A stretch of DNA of 12,605 nt. Origin: Betaproteobacteria bacterium SG8_40. GTDB taxonomy: Bacteria > Pseudomonadota > Gammaproteobacteria > Burkholderiales > Eutrophovitaceae. Shown piece by piece: positions 1-6,718 of the stretch; position 1 is the stretch's first letter; the number at the start of each line of letters is the position of its first letter. The stretch covers positions 1-12,605 of the forward strand of contig LJTS01000040.1 in assembly GCA_001304425.1 (NCBI GenBank), written 5' to 3'. The notes beneath the pieces were generated by a model. The model ran no database searches and had not been told where the DNA came from. It was given only the letters and a program-made list of their open reading frames with translations. The position numbers and the translations under genes were made by a program.

Positions 1-1
1 T

Positions 2-361
2 GGCGTCTGCGGCGCCTGCACCATCACCATCGACGGGGTGGCGCAACGTGCCTGCCTGACACTCGCCGTGGCTGCCGATGGACGGGACGTCCGCACCGTT
101 GAGGGTTCGACGGACAACACCGGCGCGTTATCCGAACTCCAGTCCGCGTTCCGCAAGCACCATGCGCTGCAGTGCGGGTTTTGCACGCCCGGGATCCTGA
201 TGTCATGCGCCGACTTTCTTACGCGCGTTCCGGACCCGGACGAAACACAGGTGCGGGAAATGCTCTCCGGCCATTTGTGCCGGTGCACCGGATATTCGAA
301 CATCGTGGCGGCGATTCTCGATGTAGCCGCCGGCCGGAAAAAGGATGTCGCGGATGCTTGA
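2..361 (+). CDS. hmfC: [2Fe-2S] small subunit of a molybdenum hydroxylase, 5'-truncated; probable 2-furoyl-CoA dehydrogenase subunit
   Basis: The open frame enters from the left edge, so the N-terminal half of the plant-type ferredoxin domain is missing and 119 codons remain. Visible ligands are the end of the first cluster (GVCGACT, Cys3 and Cys6 of the fragment, then Cys18) and the complete second cluster (CGFC at 58-61 and CRC at 93-95, followed by TGY). This two-cluster layout is that of the small subunit of the xanthine dehydrogenase/CO dehydrogenase family (CoxS, HcrC, HmfC), which passes electrons from the molybdopterin subunit to FAD. The reading frame overlaps the acyl-CoA ligase start, so the two are co-translated. 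A CoA ligase and a crotonase following it match hmfC-hmfD-hmfE, where the HmfABC complex hydroxylates 2-furoyl-CoA at C5. A 4-hydroxybenzoyl-CoA reductase-like small subunit is the main alternative. Family is certain; substrate is inferred from gene order only. Confidence 0.9.
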   Translation, partial: GVCGACTITIDGVAQRACLTLAVAADGRDVRTVEGSTDNTGALSELQSAFRKHHALQCGFCTPGILMSCADFLTRVPDPDETQVREMLSGHLCRCTGYSNIVAAILDVAAGRKKDVADA

Positions 362-1877
362 TCTGGGCCGTTCGTTTCTTTCCAGCGTCGAGCGCAATCC
401 CCATTCGACGGCGATCGTTGACGGCAACGTTCGGCTCAGTTACGAAAACTGGATGTCGAGAATCAGCGCGCTTGCCGACGGCCTGGCTTCGCTCGGGCTG
501 ACACACGGTGACCATGTCCTCGTCGTCATGCAAAACCGCTGGCAGATGGCGACCCTGCACTGGGCTTGCCAGTTTGTGGGATTGATCGTGACGCCGGTCA
601 ACTGGCGTTCCAAGCCGGAGGAAATCCAGTACTGCGCGCTCGATGCGCAAGCCCGTGCCGTTGTCTACGACGAATCCGGTGCTGAAGCGGTTGCCAACTC
701 ACCGGCTTGTTACGAGATTCCGCGCATCGTAACGTTCGCACCGATTGGCAATGAAATCGCGTTTGACGAATTGCTCAATGCCCACACGTCAGAGGGATTG
801 CTGCACGCGTCTGCCGACGACTGGTCGATCATGCTCTACACGTCCGGCACGACCGGACGTCCCAAGGGCGTGCCACGGCGGCACCGCGCGGAGCGCGCGG
901 CGGCAATCGCGCATATCGCGCAAAACCAGTACGCATTCGGGGAACGAACCCTCGGCGTGATGCCGCTCTATCACACGATGGGCGTTCGTTCGCTGTTGTC
1001 GATGGCGCTGGTCAACGGCTGCTTCGTGTGCATGCCGCGTTTTGACGCCACTGAAGCCCTGACACTGATTGCTCGGGAAAAGATCAGCCATCTTTATCTG
1101 GTCCCGACGCTGTATCACGACCTGCTTGCCGCAGAGGGTTTCCGCGATGCGAACATCAGTTCGGTCAGGCGGCTGGGATTTGCCGGCGCGTCGATGCCAG
1201 AATCGCTGCTGCGGCGCCTCGACGACGCGTTCCGCCCGGACCTCTTCGTGAACCACTACGGATCATCGGAGATCTTTACGTTCTCGTTCGACCAGGCCGC
1301 TACCGAAAAACCGGGCAGTGCCGGGCGCGCCGGCCTGAATTCAAGAATCCGGGTCGTCGCGCTCGGTGCCACGCACCCCGACGAACTTGCCGCGCCGGGG
1401 GAGGAAGGCCAAATCATTGCCGACATCAAGAGCGATGAAGCGTTCGAAGGATACTGGAAACGTAGCGAAGCCGACGCGCGGGCACTCAAGCACGGCTGGT
1501 ACTTCACCGGCGACATGGGGCATTTTGACGAGGACGGCAATCTGTTCGTCACCGGCCGGGTTGACGACATGATCATTTCGGGCGGCGAAAACATCTCGCC
1601 GGTCGAGATCGAATCGGTGCTGTCGCTGCATCAAGCCGTTGACGAGGTGGCCGTTGCCGGGCTCGCGGACGATCGATGGGGACAGAAAGTTGTCGCCTTT
1701 ATCAAGCGACAGTCGACGGTAGACGCAGAGGTGCTCGATTTATTCTGCCGGTCTTCGGGCCTGCTCAACTTCAAACGGCCGCGAGAGTATGTATTCGTGC
1801 GCGAGATCCCGAAATCGCCGGTCGGCAAGATTCTGCGCCGCAAGCTGGTGGCCGGCGAGTACGAACGCGACGACTGA
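354..1877 (+). CDS. hmfD: AMP-forming acyl-CoA synthetase, probable 2-furoyl-CoA synthetase
   Basis: This 507-residue ANL-superfamily ligase activates a carboxylic acid through an acyl-adenylate and transfers it to CoA. All core motifs are intact: the phosphate loop TSGTTGRPKG at 163-172, YGSSE at 302-306, the ATP-ribose aspartate in TGD at 385-387, the hinge GR at 401-402, the SGGEN motif at 409-413, and the catalytic lysine K492 in PVGKILRRKL. Two ATGs compete. The one at 345 overlaps the preceding gene by 17 nt. The one at 354 overlaps by 8 nt and has AAGG (341-344) at a 9-nt spacing; I prefer 354. The overlap implies translational coupling to the Fe-S subunit. In the hmf clusters the equivalent gene makes 2-furoyl-CoA. 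The sequence alone does not exclude benzoate-type or cyclohexanecarboxylate-type substrates. Confidence 0.88.
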   Translation: MLDLGRSFLSSVERNPHSTAIVDGNVRLSYENWMSRISALADGLASLGLTHGDHVLVVMQNRWQMATLHWACQFVGLIVTPVNWRSKPEEIQYCALDAQARAVVYDESGAEAVANSPACYEIPRIVTFAPIGNEIAFDELLNAHTSEGLLHASADDWSIMLYTSGTTGRPKGVPRRHRAERAAAIAHIAQNQYAFGERTLGVMPLYHTMGVRSLLSMALVNGCFVCMPRFDATEALTLIAREKISHLYLVPTLYHDLLAAEGFRDANISSVRRLGFAGASMPESLLRRLDDAFRPDLFVNHYGSSEIFTFSFDQAATEKPGSAGRAGLNSRIRVVALGATHPDELAAPGEEGQIIADIKSDEAFEGYWKRSEADARALKHGWYFTGDMGHFDEDGNLFVTGRVDDMIISGGENISPVEIESVLSLHQAVDEVAVAGLADDRWGQKVVAFIKRQSTVDAEVLDLFCRSSGLLNFKRPREYVFVREIPKSPVGKILRRKLVAGEYERDD

Positions 1878-2062
1878 GTTTGTTGTTAACCGCACATGCA
1901 CCGCAGGAAACCGGCACCGAAGGGAGGACCGGGAAGAGGTCCGGGAGTCGCCCGTCGTTGACCGCCGGCCATCCCGGCAGCGACATCAGGCTAGTACGCG
2001 CTATCCTGAATTCGCTTTTGCCCTGCGTTCCCTGTGCCTGCACCGCAAACAAATTTCTATCC

Positions 2063-2067
2063 AGGAG
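2063..2067 (+). promoter_or_regulatory. Ribosome binding site AGGAG of the crotonase gene
   Basis: A perfect AGGAG lies 6 nt before the ATG at 2074. The same frame is open far upstream, back to a GTG inside the ligase gene, so this site is what fixes the crotonase start at 2074. Confidence 0.8.
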
Positions 2068-2073
2068 CCCGGA

Positions 2074-2880
2074 ATGACCAATCTGACCCACCCTGCCCGA
2101 CACCTGCTCGACAATCTGGACGGCTTTCGAATCGAGATCGACGAGGCGCAACAGCGCGCCGACATCGTGCTGGACCGGCCGCCGTTGAATGTAGTATCGA
2201 TGCCCCAGCGCGACCAGTTGCGCTGCGCGTTCGAAGCGCTGGACGCGCACGATGCCGTGCGGGTGATCGTACTGCGCGCCGCGGGTGAGCATTTCTCCAG
2301 CGGCGGCGACATCAAGGGCTTCCTCGAAGCCAGTCCCGAGACGGTCTCCAAACTGGCCTGGAACATTGCCGCGCCGGCACGCTGCGGGAAACCGGTGATC
2401 GCGGCCGGGCGCGGCTACTGTTTTGGCGTGGGTTTCGAGATTTCCCTGGCTTGTGATTTCCGCATCGCCACTGAAACGACGCGCTACGCCCTGCCCGAGC
2501 AGAAACTCGGGCAAATTCCCGGCTCCGGCGGCTCGGCGCGCTTGCAGAAAATGGTCGGCATCACGCGCACCAAGGATATCGTCATGCGCTCGCGCCGCAT
2601 CACCGGGCAGCAGGCGGTTGACTGGGGAATTGCCACCGAGTGCGTTGCCGACGCAGACCTGGAGAAAACCACCGATGCGCTGGTCGCCGAACTCGTGCAG
2701 TTCGCGCCGCTGGCACAACGCACCGCGAAAAAACTCCTCAACGATACGGAAGACGCGACCCTTGCGACTGCGATAGAACTCGAAGGCCACGCTTATAGCC
2801 GGTTGCGCAGCTCCGAGGACTTCCGCGAAGGCGTAACGGCATTCCATGCAAAACGAAAACCGGCGTTCAAGGGCGTCTGA
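2074..2880 (+). CDS. hmfE: Enoyl-CoA hydratase/isomerase family protein, possible HmfE (2-oxoglutaryl-CoA hydrolase step)
   Basis: This 268-residue protein has normal crotonase length. The first oxyanion-hole segment is FSSGGDIKGF (74-83) and the second is the glycine-rich turn around GVGFE. Glu122 and Glu142 sit 20 residues apart, exactly as the two catalytic glutamates (Glu144 and Glu164) of rat crotonase do, so hydratase-type acid/base chemistry is possible. IPGSGGSARL (148-157) is the usual crotonase signature. The gene follows the ligase by about 200 nt in the same direction. In the Cupriavidus basilensis hmfABCDE cluster the gene in this position encodes the protein assigned to releasing 2-oxoglutarate from 2-oxoglutaryl-CoA. 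Retention of both glutamates is also compatible with an ordinary hydratase. The start rests on the AGGAG site and on where homology to crotonases begins. Confidence 0.87.
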   Translation: MTNLTHPARHLLDNLDGFRIEIDEAQQRADIVLDRPPLNVVSMPQRDQLRCAFEALDAHDAVRVIVLRAAGEHFSSGGDIKGFLEASPETVSKLAWNIAAPARCGKPVIAAGRGYCFGVGFEISLACDFRIATETTRYALPEQKLGQIPGSGGSARLQKMVGITRTKDIVMRSRRITGQQAVDWGIATECVADADLEKTTDALVAELVQFAPLAQRTAKKLLNDTEDATLATAIELEGHAYSRLRSSEDFREGVTAFHAKRKPAFKGV

Positions 2881-2907
2881 CCTGCGCGGCGCGGCGCACA
2901 GCGACAA

Positions 2908-2919
2908 GGCATATATGCC
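2908..2919. repeat. Perfect 12-bp palindrome with AT-rich centre
   Basis: GGCATATATGCC is a perfect palindrome in the 86-nt gap between the crotonase stop and the ElyC-like gene. It is too short and lacks a T-run for a terminator. It could be a small operator or chance. Confidence 0.35.
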
Positions 2920-2966
2920 ATTGCCTAGCCGGCATGCGGCCCCTGGAACGGATCGCGTGAACTGAG

Positions 2967-3788
2967 ATGATGGATTCCCTGTTCTTCTGGCTATCGAAAC
3001 TTGCCTGGATACTGATCGCACCCGACAGCTTGTTGCTGTTACTCATCGTGTCGAGTTGCGCCCTGCTCTATCTCGGGAAAGACAGAATCGCGAAACCGTT
3101 GCTGGGCCTGACTTGCGTTCTTCTAGTACTGATCGCTTTCGTGCCATTGCACTTTTCGTTGCTGCACCCGCTCGAGACACGATTCGCGACCAATCCGCCT
3201 CTGCCCGAACAAATAGACGGCATCATCGTTCTGAGCGGCGCTGAAGATCCTTTTCTGTCAAGCCAGTGGGGCCAGGTCGAAGTGAATCCCGCTGCCGAGC
3301 GGCTGCTGGCTTTCATGGCACTGGCAAGACAGTATCCTCGCGCAAAACTGGTGTTTACCGGCGGCACGGGATCGCTGGACAAGCAGGAATACAAGGCGAC
3401 TGACATCGCCAGAATTCTTTTTCAGCAACAGGGCCTGGACATCGACCGCGTCGTGTTCGAGCGTGAATCACGCAACACTTATGAGAACGCGTTATTGACC
3501 AGGCAACTGATTCAACCGCAAGAAGGGCAAACCTGGTTGCTGATAACAACCGCCTGGCACATGCCAAGATCCGTTGGAATTTTTTGTAAACAGCAGTGGC
3601 CGGTCATTCCCTTCCCCGTCGACCATGTCTCGACGCCCTCTAATCTGATGCCCGTACGATTGCTGTTCGCCGAAAATCTGCGCGGCCTGAATATCGCGAT
3701 CAAGGAATGGGTCGGCCTGTTCGCCTACTACGTGACAGGCAAGACAACGGCTCTGCTGCCCTCGGGCTGCGGCTGGTCAGAATCGTGA
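2967..3788 (+). CDS. elyC: ElyC/SanA/YdcF family (DUF218) membrane-anchored envelope protein
   Basis: This 273-residue protein begins with two hydrophobic segments (about 8-36 and 43-64), followed by a soluble DUF218 domain. The family signature is complete: IIVLSGAED (86-94), FTGGTG (130-135), ESRNTYENA (167-175) and TTAWHMPRS (194-202), which carry the conserved acidic, Thr/Asn and His/Arg residues. Two N-terminal membrane segments and about 260-270 residues resemble E. coli ElyC, which is linked to peptidoglycan assembly and undecaprenyl-phosphate carrier metabolism. YdcF has no membrane anchor and SanA has one. Two ATGs are adjacent (2967 and 2970), with no strong ribosome binding site before them. 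The gene converges on the LplT-PlsC fusion across a 70-nt gap, and both concern the envelope. The biochemical activity of the family is not settled. Confidence 0.85.
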   Translation: MMDSLFFWLSKLAWILIAPDSLLLLLIVSSCALLYLGKDRIAKPLLGLTCVLLVLIAFVPLHFSLLHPLETRFATNPPLPEQIDGIIVLSGAEDPFLSSQWGQVEVNPAAERLLAFMALARQYPRAKLVFTGGTGSLDKQEYKATDIARILFQQQGLDIDRVVFERESRNTYENALLTRQLIQPQEGQTWLLITTAWHMPRSVGIFCKQQWPVIPFPVDHVSTPSNLMPVRLLFAENLRGLNIAIKEWVGLFAYYVTGKTTALLPSGCGWSES

Positions 3789-3858
3789 TCTCCGCGGCCA
3801 GCAACAGCAGCCGCAGGCCGATTGGAGTAACCGAATCACGCCGTTGCAGCGTTCGTCT

Positions 3859-5799
3859 TCAACGACGGCCCGCCTGAAGACCTACCACTGTATCGCGCAA
3901 TCCGGCTGGCGTTATTTCGCGAGGAGCGAGCGGCTTTCCGATGACAAGGCGTACCGCCGGAAACAGACGCGGCAGCCGTTTACGCGCAGGATTTCTGGAG
4001 AATATGCTTTCCCACAAGCCGGATAAGGCCATTGGGATAACCGGCACCGGGGTACGCTCGAGAATGCGGCTGACGCCGGAACGAAACTCGCCGATCGCGC
4101 CGTCCGTCGTGAGCTGGCCTTCCGGGAAGATGCAGACGAGTTGTCCGTCGAGCAGTGCCGCCTCGACGTCGTCGTAAGCCTTGTCGAGAACGTGCGGAGC
4201 AAGCCTGGCGGGTGCCACCGGGATCGCTTTCATCGATCGGAAAATGAAATTCAATACCGGGATATTGAAGATGGTGTAGTACATCAGGAAGCGGATCGGC
4301 CGGCGGCACGCCGCCGAAATAATCAACGCATCGGCCAGGCTCTGGTGATTGCACACAAGCAGCGCCGGGCCTTGTTCGGGAAGATGCTGGCCTCCCTTGA
4401 CCCGCAACCGATAGACCGCGTGCACCAGCAACCAGTCCAGGAAGCGCAACAGAAACTCCGGGACCAGTGAATAAATGTAGGCTGCCACTGCGAGATTGAA
4501 TATGCCGGTCAGCAACAACAGCTGGGGAACGCTCGCCCCCTGGGACAACATGAACACCGCAACGGCTGCCGCCGCCACCATGAACAACGCGTTGAGGATG
4601 TTGTTGGCGGCAATGATGCGCGAACGGTGTGTCGGCTCGCTGCGCGTCTGTATCTGCGCATACAGGGGTACGATGTAGAAACCGCCGAACATGCCGATGA
4701 GGAACAGGTCGAGCACGATGCGCCAGCTGCCTTCGCGCAGCAGGAATTCAGTGGCGCCAATTTCGGGTGCGCCTGTGGCGACAAGTCCCGCGGCAGCATG
4801 CGCGGCAAGCTCCGCGCTCGTCGGCGTTGCGAAGAACAGATCGACCGCGAACACGCTCAGCCCGATCGAGCCAAAGGGCACGAGGCCGACTTCGACCTTG
4901 TGACCGGACAGGCGCTCGCACAATAATGATCCGGATGCGACCCCTACTGAAAACAGCGCCAGCAGCAGCGTGACGACCGTTTCGTTTCCGCCGAGCGATA
5001 CGCGGCTGTAATCCGGAAACTGGGACAGAAACAGTGCCCCGTAAAACCAGAACCACGACACACCGAGCATCGAGTGGAAAACGGTGTGATCCTTCGTGGC
5101 GAAACGCAAATTGGCCCAGGTTTCGCTAAAGATGTTCCAGTTGAGTTTCAGGCCCGGTGTTGGCGCTTCGAGCCCGGGAATGCGCAAGCTGGCGGCAAAC
5201 CCCAAAACGCTCACTGCCACGATCAGCACACAGACGTAGGGCACGCCGTCCGGCTGGGCAATCAACACACCGGCAACCAGCGTGCCGCCCAGTATCGCCA
5301 GAAACGTCCCGGTTTCCACCAGTGCATTGCCGCCGACCAGTTCGTGGGGACCCAGCGCCTGTGGCAACAACGCGTATTTGACCGGCCCGAAGAATGCCGA
5401 TTGGGTTCCCATCAGGAACAATGCCGCCAGCAGCAGCGCGAGATTGTCGAGCATCAGGCCGGCCGCGGCGACGGCCATGATGACAACTTCCGCTGCCTTG
5501 ATGACACGAATCAGAAACGCTTTTTCATATTTGTCGGCGAACTGACCGGCGTTGGCCGAAAACAGCAGAAAGGGAAGGATGAACAGACCCGCCGCGAGAT
5601 TTGCAAGCACACCGGAATCGAGCGCCGAGTAAGTGGCCGCGTTGTAAGCGACCAGAATCACCAGCGCATTCTTGTACACGTTGTCGTTGAATGCGCCCGC
5701 CAGTTGCGTCAGAAAGAACGGGCCAAAGCGCCGCGCGAGCAACAGGCGAAACTGACTTGCCTCGCGTTCGCTCCGCTCCGTGCTATCGCGTTTTTTCAT
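3859..5799 (-). CDS. LplT-like MFS lysophospholipid transporter fused to a PlsC-type acyltransferase
   Basis: This 646-residue two-domain protein has, at residues 20 to about 445, a 12-helix MFS region. It begins with FGPFFLTQLAGAFNDN, typical of LplT, the lysophospholipid flippase. Residues about 460-640 form an LPLAT/PlsC acyltransferase domain with the catalytic NHQSLAD (H485 and D490, HX4D), FPEG (558-561) and the later VPVIPMAL block. In E. coli, LplT and Aas act together: LplT moves 2-acyl-lysophospholipids inward, and Aas reacylates them with its PlsC domain and an acyl-ACP-synthetase domain. Here the protein ends after the PlsC domain, and no AMP-binding domain follows in any frame of the short gap, so the acyl donor must be activated elsewhere. 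Likely role: inner-membrane lysophospholipid import and repair. The start is the only ATG close to the first helix. Confidence 0.88.
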   Translation of the reverse strand: MKKRDSTERSEREASQFRLLLARRFGPFFLTQLAGAFNDNVYKNALVILVAYNAATYSALDSGVLANLAAGLFILPFLLFSANAGQFADKYEKAFLIRVIKAAEVVIMAVAAAGLMLDNLALLLAALFLMGTQSAFFGPVKYALLPQALGPHELVGGNALVETGTFLAILGGTLVAGVLIAQPDGVPYVCVLIVAVSVLGFAASLRIPGLEAPTPGLKLNWNIFSETWANLRFATKDHTVFHSMLGVSWFWFYGALFLSQFPDYSRVSLGGNETVVTLLLALFSVGVASGSLLCERLSGHKVEVGLVPFGSIGLSVFAVDLFFATPTSAELAAHAAAGLVATGAPEIGATEFLLREGSWRIVLDLFLIGMFGGFYIVPLYAQIQTRSEPTHRSRIIAANNILNALFMVAAAAVAVFMLSQGASVPQLLLLTGIFNLAVAAYIYSLVPEFLLRFLDWLLVHAVYRLRVKGGQHLPEQGPALLVCNHQSLADALIISAACRRPIRFLMYYTIFNIPVLNFIFRSMKAIPVAPARLAPHVLDKAYDDVEAALLDGQLVCIFPEGQLTTDGAIGEFRSGVSRILERTPVPVIPMALSGLWESIFSRNPARKRLPRLFPAVRLVIGKPLAPREITPAGLRDTVVGLQAGRR

Positions 5800-5823
5800 G
5801 TGCCCGTTCCGCGCCGTTTCCGG

Positions 5824-5852
5824 TTTTTACCCGATATCCCGCCGGCTAGCAA
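5824..5852 (-). promoter_or_regulatory. Candidate sigma-70 promoter of the LplT-PlsC gene
   Basis: Read on the minus strand, TTGCTA (5852-5847) and TAAAAA (5829-5824) are separated by exactly 17 nt, each matching 4 of 6 consensus bases. The predicted start would give a leader of roughly 20 nt before the ATG at 5799. Weak boxes, good spacing and position. Confidence 0.35.
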
Positions 5853-5911
5853 CGCAGTCGAGTCGATGCAACGCGGCAGGATGCGGCGCGCGATCCCCGA
5901 TTCGAAAACAA

Positions 5912-5939
5912 AAGGCCCGCGAATGGCTTCGCGGGCCTT
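5912..5939 (-). terminator. Rho-independent terminator of the scsB-redoxin operon
   Basis: A perfect 12-bp stem (AAGGCCCGCGAA with TTCGCGGGCCTT) closes a 4-nt loop. On the minus strand it continues into TTTTGTTTT, as an intrinsic terminator requires; on the plus strand no T-run follows. It lies about 155 nt beyond the redoxin stop codon and would also shield the LplT-PlsC promoter from readthrough. Confidence 0.85.
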
Positions 5940-5968
5940 GAACGGGTCACCCAATCCCCATGCGCTTG

Positions 5969-5990
5969 TCCGGTATCGGCAGATACCGGA
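5969..5990 (-). repeat. Perfect 9-bp inverted repeat (hairpin) in the 3' untranslated region of the redoxin operon
   Basis: TCCGGTATC and GATACCGGA form a perfect 9-bp stem around a 4-nt loop (GGCA on the plus strand). It lies between the redoxin stop at 6095 and the terminator at 5912-5939, with no T-run of its own, so it is not a second terminator. It may stabilise the 3' end of the transcript or belong to a small RNA made from this untranslated region. Confidence 0.5.
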
Positions 5991-6094
5991 TGGATCGTCA
6001 ATTCCCGATACTTTCAGCTATCAGGCAACCTTCATCGATCAGTCATCGCCAACTGCGCAGCGGCTTGCCCCGGGCAGGCTACAAGGCTGGACTG

Positions 6095-6718
6095 TCAGTA
6101 GCGATACTTGACCGAGCAACCATAAGGCCGCGTATCGGCTTCGCTCACCGACTGTCCCGCCATCAATTCGTCGAGCGCCGCGGCGACGTAGTTCTTCGCA
6201 ACCGGGATGTCACGTTGGCTGAAGGAGGGCTTGTCGTCGATGCCGCCCCTGTAGACCAGTGTTCCCCGCGGGTCGACGATGTACATGTGCGGGGTCGTGC
6301 GAGCGCCATAGGCCTGACCGACAGTTCCGTCCGGGTCGAGCAGCAATCCGGTCGGGTTGCCCTTCCAGTTCGCCATGATTTCAGTCGAGCGTTCAGGGTC
6401 TCGAAAATTGGAATGGTCCGGGTTGGTCGAATTGATGGTGAGCCAGACGACATCCCGCTTCCTGTATGCCGTCTGCAGCGCCTGCATGTTGCCGCTCTCG
6501 TAGTGTTTCCGGACAAAGGGACATTCCGAATTGAACCACTCGAGAACGACATACTTGCCGCGGAACTCAGACAGGCTCACCGCTTTTCCGTCGACACGCG
6601 TAAGGGTGAAATCAGGCGCTGCGTTTCCCGGTTCGACCGCAGCCCGGGCACCGGCTGCCAGAATCATCGCCAAGCACACTGCCGCAAGACTGCGAAGAGG
6701 AACAAAAGGCAGCATCAT
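6095..6718 (-). CDS. Exported thioredoxin-fold redoxin (AhpC/TSA, PprX-like peroxiredoxin candidate)
   Basis: This 207-residue protein has a signal peptide (about 1-27, ending AAGARA) and an AhpC/TSA thioredoxin fold. In place of CxxC the active site reads NSECPFV, with a single cysteine, C66. The cis-proline segment is TTPHMYIVD (141-149). The only other cysteine of the mature protein is C201 in PYGCSVKY near the C-terminus, so a C66-C201 disulfide is possible. The gene begins in ATGATG, and the TGA inside it (6717-6715) is the stop codon of the upstream transporter, giving a 4-nt overlap and translational coupling. AGGAG at 6726-6722 is better spaced for the second ATG (6715) than for the first. 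In Caulobacter, the DsbD-like protein ScsB reduces a periplasmic peroxiredoxin, PprX; the context here suggests a similar redox partner. The reaction itself is inferred. Confidence 0.85.
   Translation of the reverse strand: MMLPFVPLRSLAAVCLAMILAAGARAAVEPGNAAPDFTLTRVDGKAVSLSEFRGKYVVLEWFNSECPFVRKHYESGNMQALQTAYRKRDVVWLTINSTNPDHSNFRDPERSTEIMANWKGNPTGLLLDPDGTVGQAYGARTTPHMYIVDPRGTLVYRGGIDDKPSFSQRDIPVAKNYVAAALDELMAGQSVSEADTRPYGCSVKYRY

Noticed and set aside
1926..1942. Inverted repeat GGACC-N7-GGTCC after the CoA ligase, considered as a terminator
   Set aside because: Only 5 bp of stem and no T-run follows. The crotonase downstream is probably in the same operon.
1771..3021. Minus-strand open frame of 416 codons opposite the crotonase
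   Set aside because: No family resemblance. The plus-strand crotonase in the same place has all expected motifs.
5074..6111. Long plus-strand open frame of 345 codons opposite the LplT-PlsC gene
   Set aside because: Its translation is rich in Arg/Gln/His with no recognisable domain. It runs antisense through a clear MFS coding sequence and through the terminator, so it is a GC-rich shadow.
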